64,000 nucleotides of DNA from contig NZ_CP019333.1 in assembly GCF_002163875.1 (NCBI RefSeq), positions 1,246,864 through 1,310,863 on the forward strand, given 5' to 3'. The notes beneath the pieces are model-generated. The model had not been told where the DNA came from. It worked only from the letters and a program-made list of their open reading frames with translations, and searched no databases. Below, piece by piece: positions 52,908 through 60,563 of this stretch (position 1 is its first letter; each line of letters opens with the position of its first letter). The translations under genes were made by a program, and so were the position numbers. This DNA comes from Gilvibacter sp. SZ-19 (GTDB taxonomy: Bacteria > Bacteroidota > Bacteroidia > Flavobacteriales > Flavobacteriaceae).

Positions 52908-52981
52908 GGGGATGTAGCTCAGTTGGCTAGAGCGCTTGACTGGCAGTCAAGAGGTCGTCGGTTCGAATCCGATCTTCTCCA
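52908..52981 (+). tRNA. tRNA-Ala (GGC)
   Basis: 74-nt cloverleaf. Acceptor GGGGATG pairs with CTTCTCC, including G3-U70, the alanine identity pair, and one T-T mismatch. The anticodon stem CTTGA/TCAAG encloses CTGGCAG, anticodon GGC. Discriminator A at 52981; CCA not encoded. Confidence 0.93.
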
Positions 52982-52991
52982 CATCAAGCAG

Positions 52992-53023
52992 AAAATCCAT
53001 GCCGAAAGGTGTGGATTTTTTTA
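52992..53023 (+). terminator. Terminator after tRNA-Ala
   Basis: AAAATCCA (52992-52999) pairs with TGGATTTT (53012-53019), followed by further T. Confidence 0.75.
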
Positions 53024-53222
53024 TTCCCGAAACCCGTCGAAAATTCATTTTCGTAAGGGTTGAGGAATAAAAAAATAAAAGCACGCGAAGCGTGGTTTGT
53101 ATTTTCTATTTGCAGGAGTGCGAGTTATTTCGGAACATTTTTCGAAGAAAAATGAATCCGTGAATGTTCGGAACATTCAACGCCAGTTGAATGAATCCGA
53201 ATCTTATTTTGTGCTTGAAGTC
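53023..53222. repeat. Cluster of nested palindromes
   Basis: 200 bases without a gene. An imperfect palindrome at 53023-53068 has the arms ATTCC...AACCC...CGAAAAT and their complements. Others: CACGC-GAA-GCGTG (53082-53094); CATTTTTC-GAA-GAAAAATG (53136-53154); TGAATGTTC-G-GAACATTCA (53161-53179); ATTCAAC-GCCA-GTTGAAT (53175-53192), overlapping the last. The word AATGAATCCG occurs twice (53151-53160, 53190-53199). No ORF of convincing quality crosses it. Confidence 0.6.
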
Positions 53223-53254
53223 AGCACCAGACAGAGTCTGGCGCTAGCGAGGGG
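53223..53254 (+). repeat. REP-like repeat R1
   Basis: Starts AGCACCAGACAGAGTCTGG (stem CCAGAC/GTCTGG) and continues CGCTAGCG plus AGGGG. It differs from R2/R3 by A for G in the 3-nt loop and one base after CGCTAGCG. It lies 8 bases past the stop of the AT-rich ORF. Confidence 0.8.
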
Positions 53255-53261
53255 TCATAAA

Positions 53262-53738
53262 TTACCAAATACTACCTATTTTGTCTATTCCTCCAAATAT
53301 GATAATACCTTTTCTTTCTTGCTTTGTACGAAGAAACTTATGACACAATTCATCTTTTTCACTAAATGTAATTCCATCTCCTTCTAAGAAGTCATTTTTA
53401 GCTTTCGCATTTTCAATGAACTCGTAAAAATAATCTAATCGCTCTTCGGTATGGACATTAAACGTATATCCTTTTAAGCGATCATCGATAAGCCCAAAAT
53501 AGTAAACAACTTTCTTCTCAGAACCTAAAATAACCGTTTTGGTTTTAAGTGAATAAATCTCAATATCCTCTCTTATATTACTACTGCCAAAATACTCTAT
53601 TTCGGGATGCAAGTTTTTCAAAGAATCTAATGAAATTTCTAGCTCATAATCATTTAAACCCATTGATGAAAGTGAGAGCTTGCAGCAATCTTTACTGCCA
53701 GTAATAATAAATGTAAGTACTAATAAAAATAATTTCAT
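53262..53738 (-). CDS. AT-rich orphan ORF with signal-like N-terminus
   Basis: 158 aa. Hydrophobic start MKLFLLVLTFIITGSKDC, which could be a signal peptide (possibly a lipoprotein, cysteine at about residue 18-19). The rest is charged, strand-rich, with aromatic clusters (EKKVVYYFGLIDDRL, RLDYFYEFIENAKAKND). The base and codon use is clearly more AT-rich than the flanking core genes. No family recognised. It lies between REP copies R1 and R2 in the RAYT island. Confidence 0.5.
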   Translation of the reverse strand: MKLFLLVLTFIITGSKDCCKLSLSSMGLNDYELEISLDSLKNLHPEIEYFGSSNIREDIEIYSLKTKTVILGSEKKVVYYFGLIDDRLKGYTFNVHTEERLDYFYEFIENAKAKNDFLEGDGITFSEKDELCHKFLRTKQERKGIIIFGGIDKIGSIW

Positions 53739-53762
53739 AGTGTAAAATTCAACGATTTAGTA

Positions 53763-53830
53763 TTATTTTTTATTCTCTGAATCATTTTCTTCTGCACCAG
53801 TTGTATCTAAATATACTCTGTGTATAAATG
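53763..53830 (-). pseudogene. Possible 3' remnant of a broken gene
   Basis: On the minus strand an open frame entering from R2 reads about 22 residues (AFIHRVYLDTTGAEENDSEN, KK) to a TAA at 53763-53765. It has no start codon of its own, its composition looks coding, and it ends where R2 begins. It may be the tail of a gene cut by insertion of the repeat. Low certainty because it is short. Confidence 0.3.
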
Positions 53831-53862
53831 CCCCCGCTAGCGCCAGACTCCGTCTGGTGCTT
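53831..53862 (-). repeat. REP-like repeat R2
   Basis: On the minus strand: AGCACCAGACGGAGTCTGG, then CGCTAGCG and GGGGG. It is the inverted partner of R3 and begins within the last base of the RAYT stop codon. Confidence 0.85.
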
Positions 53863-54422
53863 CAATAACCAAAAAAACCAATCTCATCAATTTCAAGAAT
53901 AGAACCTTTTCCAGAGAAGTTGCGCGCGCTGCTCCATTTCCAATGAGAAGGTTTAGTTACAAATCCAGCCTTTACAGGATTGTTGTGAATATAATCTAAT
54001 TTTTGTTTTATCACTTTATTACTCCAAAGCTCAATAGGATGGTTATGATGTTGCCAAAATTGGAAATGCCAGACATCATTATTGCCTTTTGCAGCAATAC
54101 TAAACATAGATAAAAGCCATTCCTTACGACTTTCTCTAGAGTGAGATTGAATCGTCTCAAGCAGTTGCTTGGAAGTAAACCTTTTAAAATCTCTTAACAA
54201 GGACGAATGTTCTCCATGTTTTGATCTAAAAATCAGATGAACATGACTAGGCATAAAACAGAACGCATAAACTTCCATACCCTTATTTGCTCTACAAAAG
54301 GAGAGACTTTTAGCCAAAACATTAAAGTATACCGCACGGGTAAAGACATCGACCCAATTAACAGTAGCAAATGAAACAAAATATGCTGCAGTTGGATTAT
54401 GGAATTTGTATTTCCTGCTCAT
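53862..54422 (-). CDS. REP-associated tyrosine transposase (Y1/HUH)
   Basis: 186-aa single-strand transposase of the IS200-like/RAYT group. The HUH metal motif is H60-V-H62 in FCFMPSHVHLIF, and the nucleophilic tyrosine is Tyr144 in KLDYIHNNPVKAG; both are intact. C-terminal HWKWSSARNF is the typical RAYT ending. Bacteroidota RAYTs act on REP palindromes rather than carrying terminal IS ends. It is flanked by inverted REP-like repeats R2 (3' side) and R3 (109 bases 5'). Confidence 0.9.
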   Translation of the reverse strand: MSRKYKFHNPTAAYFVSFATVNWVDVFTRAVYFNVLAKSLSFCRANKGMEVYAFCFMPSHVHLIFRSKHGEHSSLLRDFKRFTSKQLLETIQSHSRESRKEWLLSMFSIAAKGNNDVWHFQFWQHHNHPIELWSNKVIKQKLDYIHNNPVKAGFVTKPSHWKWSSARNFSGKGSILEIDEIGFFGY

Positions 54423-54510
54423 AATCCGAAGCTACAAAAGAGATTCTGCAGATATCTATTGTAATTGAACTCATTTATGAATTTACAGTTATGGTTCGAT
54501 AATTTATAAT

Positions 54511-54562
54511 TAGCACCGGACGGACAATACAGCACCAGACGGAGTCTGGCGCTAGCGTGGGG
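54511..54562 (+). repeat. REP-like repeat R3 with preceding half copy
   Basis: R3 is 54531-54562: AGCACCAGACGGAGTCTGG, then CGCTAGCG and TGGGG. A truncated copy, AGCACCGGACGGA, sits immediately before it (54512-54524). Compare R2, in the opposite orientation. Confidence 0.82.
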
Positions 54563-54566
54563 AATA

Positions 54567-54606
54567 GCGCCATCGTGAAGTGAACTTGTTCTACTTCACG
54601 GGGCGC
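54567..54606. repeat. Large hairpin after R3
   Basis: GCGCC (54567-54571) and CGTGAAGT (54574-54581) pair with ACTTCACG (54593-54600) and GGCGC (54602-54606). Perfect inner stem with an 11-nt loop. It could mark the right edge of the RAYT island. Confidence 0.6.
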
Positions 54607-54612
54607 CCAAAC

Positions 54613-54655
54613 AAAAAAAGCCCACCTCTAAAAGAGACAGGCCTTTTATTAAAGT
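54613..54655 (-). terminator. Terminator of the YeaQ-type gene
   Basis: Imperfect stem: A-rich run plus GCC, then CTCT-AAA-AGAG as inner helix, then GGCC and T run; the A run is U on the minus strand, about 12 bases beyond the stop at 54667. Confidence 0.55.
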
Positions 54656-54666
54656 TCAAAAAGTGG

Positions 54667-54912
54667 TTATTTCTTCTTAAAAAGCCCCGCAATAAACAGC
54701 ACCACGGCCGCACCTATGGCTCCTTTTAAAATATCGCCAATAAAGCCGTCAATGAAGTTGATGCCCAGTTCGGTGAACAGCCATCCGGCAACTGCGCCGC
54801 CTACGATCCCCAGGATGATGTTCATCAAGATACCAAAGCCGCCGCCGCGCATGAGTTTTCCAGCTAGCCATCCGGCCAGTCCGCCAACAAGTAATGAATA
54901 CAAGATTCCCAT
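54667..54912 (-). CDS. GlsB/YeaQ/YmgE-family stress membrane protein
   Basis: 81 aa, three glycine-rich helices (GILYSLLVGGLAGWLAGKLM, GILMNIILGIVGGAVAGWLF, and the last about 62-77) ending in FKKK. The GGLAGWLAGKL and GIVGGAVAGW pattern is diagnostic. The family is linked to general stress; the mechanism is not known. It stands alone at the edge of the RAYT island. Confidence 0.9.
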   Translation of the reverse strand: MGILYSLLVGGLAGWLAGKLMRGGGFGILMNIILGIVGGAVAGWLFTELGINFIDGFIGDILKGAIGAAVVLFIAGLFKKK

Positions 54913-55065
54913 AATAGTGGTATTTAGTTAGTTCCTTCAAGTTACGGCTTCTGTGTGCAAAATCAAAATATCAGGGTCTGGCCTTTAACAGCTATTTAGG
55001 TTTCCGCAGCTACTTTTTAACAACGCCTTACGAGTATCCATTCACATTTTTCCCGTAGTTAGCGC

Positions 55066-55806
55066 ATGCTTTCTAACCAACGCATTTTACTTTATCTATT
55101 CTTGCTGATGGGCACTGTCTGTTTTGGGCAAAGTCTAAGCGGCAGAGTCACCGACGAACAAGGCAAGTCTCTAGAAGGGATCACAGTGATCAACATTAGC
55201 AAAGTCAAAGGAACCGTAACCAATAATAAAGGTGCTTATCAGATCAGTTATACCGATGGAGACACTATTGTCTTTGCCGGATTGGGGTTTGCGAATTTCG
55301 AGTTTGTCGCTAAGGATCTGCCCGAGGATATGGGACCATTAAATATCACCATGACCCCAGAAACCACAGAACTTGATGAGGTTGTGGTAAATTCGGACCA
55401 ACTCTCTGACGAACAAATTGCCGAGATCATAGAGCAGAACTTTGGGGCGATCATGCCTACCAAAGTGCTCAGCAATGCGGAGAAAAAACTCTATTCTGCA
55501 TCTTCTGCTCACGATTATGGCGCTGTCTCCTTTGACTATATTTTGAATCTCATAAACGGCCGGATCAAAAGTCTTAAAACCCTAAACAATTGGGAAAAGC
55601 AAGATGCTCTGATCGACAAGCTACAGGCTGCCTTACCAGAAGAATTCTTTAAAGAGGAGTTGGGCTTGGAAGCCGCTGAGATCTATCCCTTTTTATTGTA
55701 TTGTGTGGAAACTTCTAGCGCTGTTCCGACTCCGGATAAATTAAATTTAAGCCTTACGGAATTCCTGTTGGTCAAATGGAAGCAGTACCAAGAGCAACGG
55801 GATTAA
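55066..55806 (+). CDS. Exported CarboxypepD_reg-like domain protein
   Basis: 246 aa. Signal peptide (RILLYLFLLMGTVCFGQ). Residues about 22-110 are a carboxypeptidase-regulatory-like beta-sandwich (SLSGRVTDEQGKSLEGITVINIS, TDGDTIVFAGLGF, ELDEVVV), the plug-type domain often found at the N-terminus of TonB receptors, here without a barrel. The C-terminal half is helical with no recognised domain. 57 bases before the DUF3857 gene. Confidence 0.82.
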   Translation: MLSNQRILLYLFLLMGTVCFGQSLSGRVTDEQGKSLEGITVINISKVKGTVTNNKGAYQISYTDGDTIVFAGLGFANFEFVAKDLPEDMGPLNITMTPETTELDEVVVNSDQLSDEQIAEIIEQNFGAIMPTKVLSNAEKKLYSASSAHDYGAVSFDYILNLINGRIKSLKTLNNWEKQDALIDKLQAALPEEFFKEELGLEAAEIYPFLLYCVETSSAVPTPDKLNLSLTEFLLVKWKQYQEQRD

Positions 55807-55863
55807 ATTTGGTTTTCTCCTGCTGAGGTTTTAGCTTGCTGATACCGCAAACCAATCCAGACC

Positions 55864-57768
55864 ATGCGCTTTTATCAAAGTATCTTCACATTAACTCTAA
55901 TTCTCATTCCTGTCTTAAGCTTTGGGCAGATCGACTACAAGGTTGCCGATATTCCGGAGCAGTTGTTAGCGGATGCCAATAGTACTGTTATTGAGCACAA
56001 GGTAGAGATCGATATTCCAAACAACAGAAAGATCATTAGCTGTGAACGCCGAGTGATCACGGTGCACAATAAAGCCGGAGATAGGCATGTCGATGCCTAT
56101 GTGAACTACGATAATGAGACCAAGGTCAAAAGTTTAAGAGTAGATGTGGTCGATGCCAATGGCAATCTGTTGGAGACTTTCCGCAAGCGTGATTTTGAAG
56201 ACGTAAGCGCCGTGAGCGGCGGAACCCTTTACAGCGACAGCAGGGTACTTTTCTTAAACTATACTCCCACGAGTTATCCGTACACAGTGATCTTTGAGAG
56301 CGTTGTAGAGAGTGATAATACCTTCTTTATTCCTCGTTGGACCATGTATCAGAACACCTATTCTAGCATATGGAACAAATACGTTCGCATTAAATACGAG
56401 CCAAGTTTAGGCTTGCGGTATAAGACCTTTGATCCTAAGGGTCAATTTGAAGTGGAAGAGCAAGAAGGGTTTCTAAAGATCTCTGTGCGTGAGCAAGGAG
56501 TTATTAAAACAGAAGAGATGAGCCCGAGTTTTACAGATTTGGTGCCTACTGCGCACTTCGGATTGAGTTCTTTTAGTATAGACGGAATAGAGGGACAAGC
56601 TAGCAACTGGCAGGAACTCGGAGCCTGGCAGTATCGCAATCTTGTTGCAGGCTTGGACGCCTTGCCTCAAGAGGTTGTGTCTAAGGTGAATGCTTTAGTT
56701 GCAGATGCACCGAATACCAAAGAAAAGGTGCGCCGAATTTATGAATTCATGCAAAACAATACGCGCTATATCAGTGTTCAATTGGGCATAGGCGGACTCA
56801 GACCCTATCCGGCTAACGAAGTCATTGAAAAGGGCTACGGCGATTGTAAAGGACTCACCAATTTGACCATGGCGTTGCTAAAAAGTCAGGGGATAGAAGC
56901 CAATTATTGTGTGGTGTGGGCCGGACGCCATCAGCGGAGTATCGATAAGGATTTTGCCTCTTTGCAAGGCAATCACGTGATCTTGAATGTACCTTTGGAA
57001 GAAGAAGAATTGTGGTTGGAATGCACCAGCCAGACCATGCCCTTTAACTTTCTAGGCAACTTTACAGACAATAGAGATGTAGTTGCCCTTACCCCAGGGG
57101 GTGGCATCATTAAACGCACACCCAATTATACTATAGACCAGAATACACTGGACACCAGCGGCACCTTTAGTTTGGACACAGAAGGGACCATAAGTGGAAC
57201 GGTGAATTTGGTTTCTAAAGGCATTCAGTACGATATAAGAAGCGCCTTATTGCACGAAGATCAGAAAGATCGCATCAGCAGCTATAAAAGCTACTGGCGC
57301 TATGTTGACAATCTGGAAATTCAAAGCATAGGCCTAGAAGAAGATAAACAAGAGATCAGTCTCAGTGAAGAAGTAGTTATCTCGGCCAAAGATTTTGCCA
57401 ATTTCTCTAATGAAAAGGTGATAGTGCCTGTCAATGTTATGGACCGTTACAGCTATATCCCGCGCCGTTATAAGGAGCGCACTCAAGAGGCCGTCTTGTT
57501 ACGTGGAGGGGTAGACAATACCAGTTTTCGTATTGAGATTCCCGATGGTTATGTTGTCGATGCGCTGCCATCGCCTGTAGTTATAGAATCTAAATTTGGC
57601 AGCTACACTTTACTGGTATTACCCGACGGCGACAAGGCCGTACAGGTGAATCGGACCTTGGTTTTACAGAATTTTCGAGCCGCCACAGATGAATACAAAG
57701 AACTGCGCAGTTTTATGCGAACTGTTGCCAGAAGCGATGCGGCTAAAATGGTGTTGCTTAAACAGTGA
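55864..57768 (+). CDS. DUF3857 transglutaminase-like protein
   Basis: 634 aa with signal peptide (LTLILIPVLSFGQ). Residues about 50-230 are DUF3857 (strand-rich), and about 275-390 a transglutaminase-like domain with the catalytic Cys in YGDCKGLTNL, the His in GNHVILNVPL and a later Asp (LWLECTSQTMPF region). A C-terminal beta-rich domain follows. Such proteins are periplasmic in Bacteroidota; their substrate is unknown. Confidence 0.9.
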   Translation: MRFYQSIFTLTLILIPVLSFGQIDYKVADIPEQLLADANSTVIEHKVEIDIPNNRKIISCERRVITVHNKAGDRHVDAYVNYDNETKVKSLRVDVVDANGNLLETFRKRDFEDVSAVSGGTLYSDSRVLFLNYTPTSYPYTVIFESVVESDNTFFIPRWTMYQNTYSSIWNKYVRIKYEPSLGLRYKTFDPKGQFEVEEQEGFLKISVREQGVIKTEEMSPSFTDLVPTAHFGLSSFSIDGIEGQASNWQELGAWQYRNLVAGLDALPQEVVSKVNALVADAPNTKEKVRRIYEFMQNNTRYISVQLGIGGLRPYPANEVIEKGYGDCKGLTNLTMALLKSQGIEANYCVVWAGRHQRSIDKDFASLQGNHVILNVPLEEEELWLECTSQTMPFNFLGNFTDNRDVVALTPGGGIIKRTPNYTIDQNTLDTSGTFSLDTEGTISGTVNLVSKGIQYDIRSALLHEDQKDRISSYKSYWRYVDNLEIQSIGLEEDKQEISLSEEVVISAKDFANFSNEKVIVPVNVMDRYSYIPRRYKERTQEAVLLRGGVDNTSFRIEIPDGYVVDALPSPVVIESKFGSYTLLVLPDGDKAVQVNRTLVLQNFRAATDEYKELRSFMRTVARSDAAKMVLLKQ

Positions 57769-57811
57769 TCCGTAATTGGACCAGTAGCTCCTATATAAAA
57801 TCTTAATTTTT

Positions 57812-57853
57812 AAGCCCGTAGTGTTAAAAACGCTAGCACTATAGGCTTTTTTT
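57812..57853 (+). terminator. Terminator after the DUF3857 gene
   Basis: AAGCC (57812-57816) pairs with GGCTT (57844-57848), with inner GTAGTG/CACTAT pairing, then T7. A TACCTTAA candidate promoter for the next gene begins right after it. Confidence 0.75.
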
Positions 57854-57887
57854 GTACCTTAAAAGTTCATTACAAAACCAACCAGTT

Positions 57888-58349
57888 ATGGCAAGCCTAA
57901 GCTTAAAGATCAACGGGGAAACTCGCACTGTCAATGCTTCGCCAGACACACCGCTTTTGTGGGTGTTACGCGATGAGTTAGACATGGTGGGAACCAAATA
58001 CGGATGTGGGATCGGACAATGCGGATCCTGTACGGTCCACTTAGACGGTAACGCAGTTCGCAGTTGCCAACTTCCAATCTCTAGCTTGGAAGGTAAAGAA
58101 ATCACGACTATAGAAGGTCTGTCTGAGGCTGGCGACCATCCGGTGCAGCTGGCTTGGAAAGAAGTAGATGTGCCACAATGCGGTTACTGCCAAGCAGGGC
58201 AGATCATGACCGCTTCTGCTTTTTTAGAGCAGAATCCGAATCCGTCTAACGCAGAGATCAGAAACGCCATGCACGGCAATATATGCCGCTGTGCTTCGTA
58301 CAACCGAATAGAACGCGCTGTTGCTTTAGCAGCCAAAAAGAACGCTTAA
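57888..58349 (+). CDS. 2Fe-2S subunit of a molybdenum hydroxylase
   Basis: 153 aa, electron-transfer subunit of the xanthine-dehydrogenase/isoquinoline 1-oxidoreductase type. The plant-type 2Fe-2S cysteines are 40, 45, 48 and 60 (YGCGIGQCGSCTVH and RSC); the second cluster uses 98, 101, 133 and 135 (QCGYCQAG and GNICRCASYNRI). No signal peptide; it may be exported with its Tat partner. ATG 57888 (MASLSLKING) is preferred to an earlier one. First gene of the molybdenum cluster. Confidence 0.94.
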   Translation: MASLSLKINGETRTVNASPDTPLLWVLRDELDMVGTKYGCGIGQCGSCTVHLDGNAVRSCQLPISSLEGKEITTIEGLSEAGDHPVQLAWKEVDVPQCGYCQAGQIMTASAFLEQNPNPSNAEIRNAMHGNICRCASYNRIERAVALAAKKNA

Positions 58350-58361
58350 ACCCAGGACGTC

Positions 58362-60563
58362 ATGGAAAACAATCAGAAACTCACTTTTAGTCGTCGGGGT
58401 TTTATAAAGACTTCGGCTTTGGCCGGTGGCGGAATGCTTATCGGTTTCAACTTATTTCAGGCTTGTAAGGAAGCAGCACAACCTCCGGTTGATATTGCCG
58501 CTCTAAATTTTAACGACTTCAATGCCTTTATCAAGATCTCAGATGAAGGATATGTCACCATATTTTCACCAAACCCAGAGATCGGCCAAGGGGTTAAGAC
58601 CTCTATGCCTATGATTATAGCAGAAGAGCTCGATGTATCATGGGACAAGGTCCACGTGGCTCAAGGGGTTTTGGACACTAAGAATTACCAGCGTCAGGTT
58701 GCTGGGGGAAGCCAGTCTATTCGCTTCGGATGGGATGCATTGCGTCAAACCGGAGCCACGGCCAAACAGATGCTCATCAATGCGGCTGCAGCCCAGTGGG
58801 GAGTTGATGCCTCGAGCTGTACGGCAAGTCAAGGAGTGATCACCAACGCCAATGGCGATACCTTGCACTACGGACAGGTGGTCAATCAGGCTGCAACCAT
58901 GGAAGTGCCAGAAGATGTAACCCTTAAAGAGCCTAAAGACTACACCATAATTGGAACCGATACCGGCAATGTAGACATCGATGAGATCATAACAGGGAAA
59001 CCACTGTTTGGGCTAGACTACAAAGCAGAAGGCATGGTTTACGCTAGTGTGATGCGCCCACCTGCTTTTGGTAATGCGCTGGAAAGTTTTGACGATGCCG
59101 ATGCACGAGCAGTTTCTGGTGTTCTGGATGTGATCAGCTACGACAATAAGATCGCTGTTTTGGCCACCAATACTTGGGCAGCCATGCAAGGCAAAAAGGC
59201 TCTAAAAGCGATCTGGAAGGCAGACAGTACGCTAGAAAGTACCGCAGACCACGATCGTATTCTCAATGAGATCTTAGACGGAAATCAGTTCAATACCAGA
59301 AGAGAAGACGGCGATATCAAGGCCGCCTTTGCCGCTGCGGACGAAGTGGTAGAAAGAACCTATGAGTCTCCATTTTTGCCACACAATTGTATGGAGCCTA
59401 TGAACTTTTATGCGGATGTAACTGCAGATAGAATCCACTTGGTTGGTCCTATCCAGACTCCGGCAGGTACCGCCTCAAGAGTTGCACAACTCTTGGAACG
59501 CAAAGAAGAAGAGGTTTTCTTGGAAATGACCCGTATGGGCGGTGGTTTTGGCCGCCGACTCTATGGCGATTTTGTTTTGGATGCCGCTCAGATCTCTAAT
59601 TTAGCTAAAAAACCGGTCAAGGTTGTTTACAGCAGAGAAGACGACATGACTGCTGGGATCTACAGACCAGCGATCAAATACAGAATTGCAGCTTCTTTAA
59701 AGGATGGTGAGATCACCGGATATTATCTTAAGGAAGCAGCCATTAATTCAAATATGTATGGTTTGATCCCGCATTTTTTCCCAGCTGGGGCGATCCCAAA
59801 TTACAAGGTAGATACAGCCAATTATCAGAGTAATATTACTATTGGTGCCTGGCGTGCACCTTACACGAACTTTTTGGCTTTTGCAGAACAGACCTTCTTT
59901 GACGAAGTAGCTGCTAAATTAGGTAAAGACGCGGTGCAAATGCGCCTCGATCTATTGGAAAATGTAAAGGGAACCACCGACGAAAACATCCAATACTCTG
60001 GCCAGCGCATGCAAGAAACCATAAAGTTGGCTGCAGAAAAAGGCGGATGGGGCAAGGCTCCAGAAGGTGTTTACCAAGGATTTTCAGCCTACTACAGCCA
60101 TAACACCCATGTAGCTGAGTTGGCCGAGGTTGAATTGGAAAATGGATACCCTGTGGTTAAAAAGGTTACCGTAGCAGTAGACTGTGGAATCGTAGTGAAT
60201 CCTTTGGGGGCTAAGAACCAGATCGAAGGAGGAGTTATTGACGGAATAGGTCATGCTATGTACGGCGACTTTGGTTTTGATCAGGGAAGACCTACGTCTA
60301 ACAATTACGACACTTATCGCTTGATCCGTATGCGTGAAACACCACAAGTGGAAACCTATTTTGTAGAGAATGGACTTTCTCCTACAGGACTCGGTGAGCC
60401 TGCTTTACCTCCTGCTGGAGCTGCGATTGCCAATGCGATCAATGCGGCAACTGGGCAGCGTTTAATGAAACAACCTTTCATTAACGAGTTAAAGCCCGCA
60501 GACATGAAAGAGGTGATCGGCTTTACGGTTCCGCTTCCCGGTATGGAATCAGAGAAGTGCTAG
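58362..60563 (+). CDS. Molybdopterin subunit of an isoquinoline-oxidoreductase-like hydroxylase
   Basis: 733 aa. It begins with a twin-arginine signal (SRRGFIKTSALAGGG), so the folded enzyme is exported. The body has the aldehyde-oxidase-type molybdopterin fold: GGSQSIRFGW, MTRMGGGFGRRLYGDF and ITIGAWRAPYTNFLAF, with the catalytic glutamate in GLGEPALPPAGAAIANAI. A cysteine after the signal (FQAC) might be lipid-modified, though the box is weak. Substrate unknown; an N-heterocycle or aldehyde is usual. Confidence 0.93.
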   Translation: MENNQKLTFSRRGFIKTSALAGGGMLIGFNLFQACKEAAQPPVDIAALNFNDFNAFIKISDEGYVTIFSPNPEIGQGVKTSMPMIIAEELDVSWDKVHVAQGVLDTKNYQRQVAGGSQSIRFGWDALRQTGATAKQMLINAAAAQWGVDASSCTASQGVITNANGDTLHYGQVVNQAATMEVPEDVTLKEPKDYTIIGTDTGNVDIDEIITGKPLFGLDYKAEGMVYASVMRPPAFGNALESFDDADARAVSGVLDVISYDNKIAVLATNTWAAMQGKKALKAIWKADSTLESTADHDRILNEILDGNQFNTRREDGDIKAAFAAADEVVERTYESPFLPHNCMEPMNFYADVTADRIHLVGPIQTPAGTASRVAQLLERKEEEVFLEMTRMGGGFGRRLYGDFVLDAAQISNLAKKPVKVVYSREDDMTAGIYRPAIKYRIAASLKDGEITGYYLKEAAINSNMYGLIPHFFPAGAIPNYKVDTANYQSNITIGAWRAPYTNFLAFAEQTFFDEVAAKLGKDAVQMRLDLLENVKGTTDENIQYSGQRMQETIKLAAEKGGWGKAPEGVYQGFSAYYSHNTHVAELAEVELENGYPVVKKVTVAVDCGIVVNPLGAKNQIEGGVIDGIGHAMYGDFGFDQGRPTSNNYDTYRLIRMRETPQVETYFVENGLSPTGLGEPALPPAGAAIANAINAATGQRLMKQPFINELKPADMKEVIGFTVPLPGMESEKC

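Larger units (their letters stand above)
53223..54606. mobile_element. RAYT-REP island
   Basis: Unit made of R1, an AT-rich ORF, a possible gene fragment, R2, the RAYT gene, a partial repeat and R3, ending in a strong hairpin. No terminal target duplication was identified. It lies downstream of tRNA-Ala and a palindrome cluster. Confidence 0.6.

Noticed and set aside
52857-53063. Plus-strand ORF covering tRNA-Ala
   Set aside because: The tRNA cloverleaf and terminator explain the sequence.
53161-53200. GAATCCGAATCTT at about 53192 as a duplicated tRNA-Ala 3' end (att site)
   Set aside because: The match to the tRNA end needs an inserted base and covers only about 12 bases; no integrase gene is present.
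53097-53387. ORF through the palindrome cluster and R1
   Set aside because: Composed of inverted repeats and then antisense to the AT-rich ORF; no protein-like pattern.
53223-54562. CRISPR array reading of the repeats
   Set aside because: Only three copies, inverted relative to one another, with spacers of over 500 bases; no cas genes.
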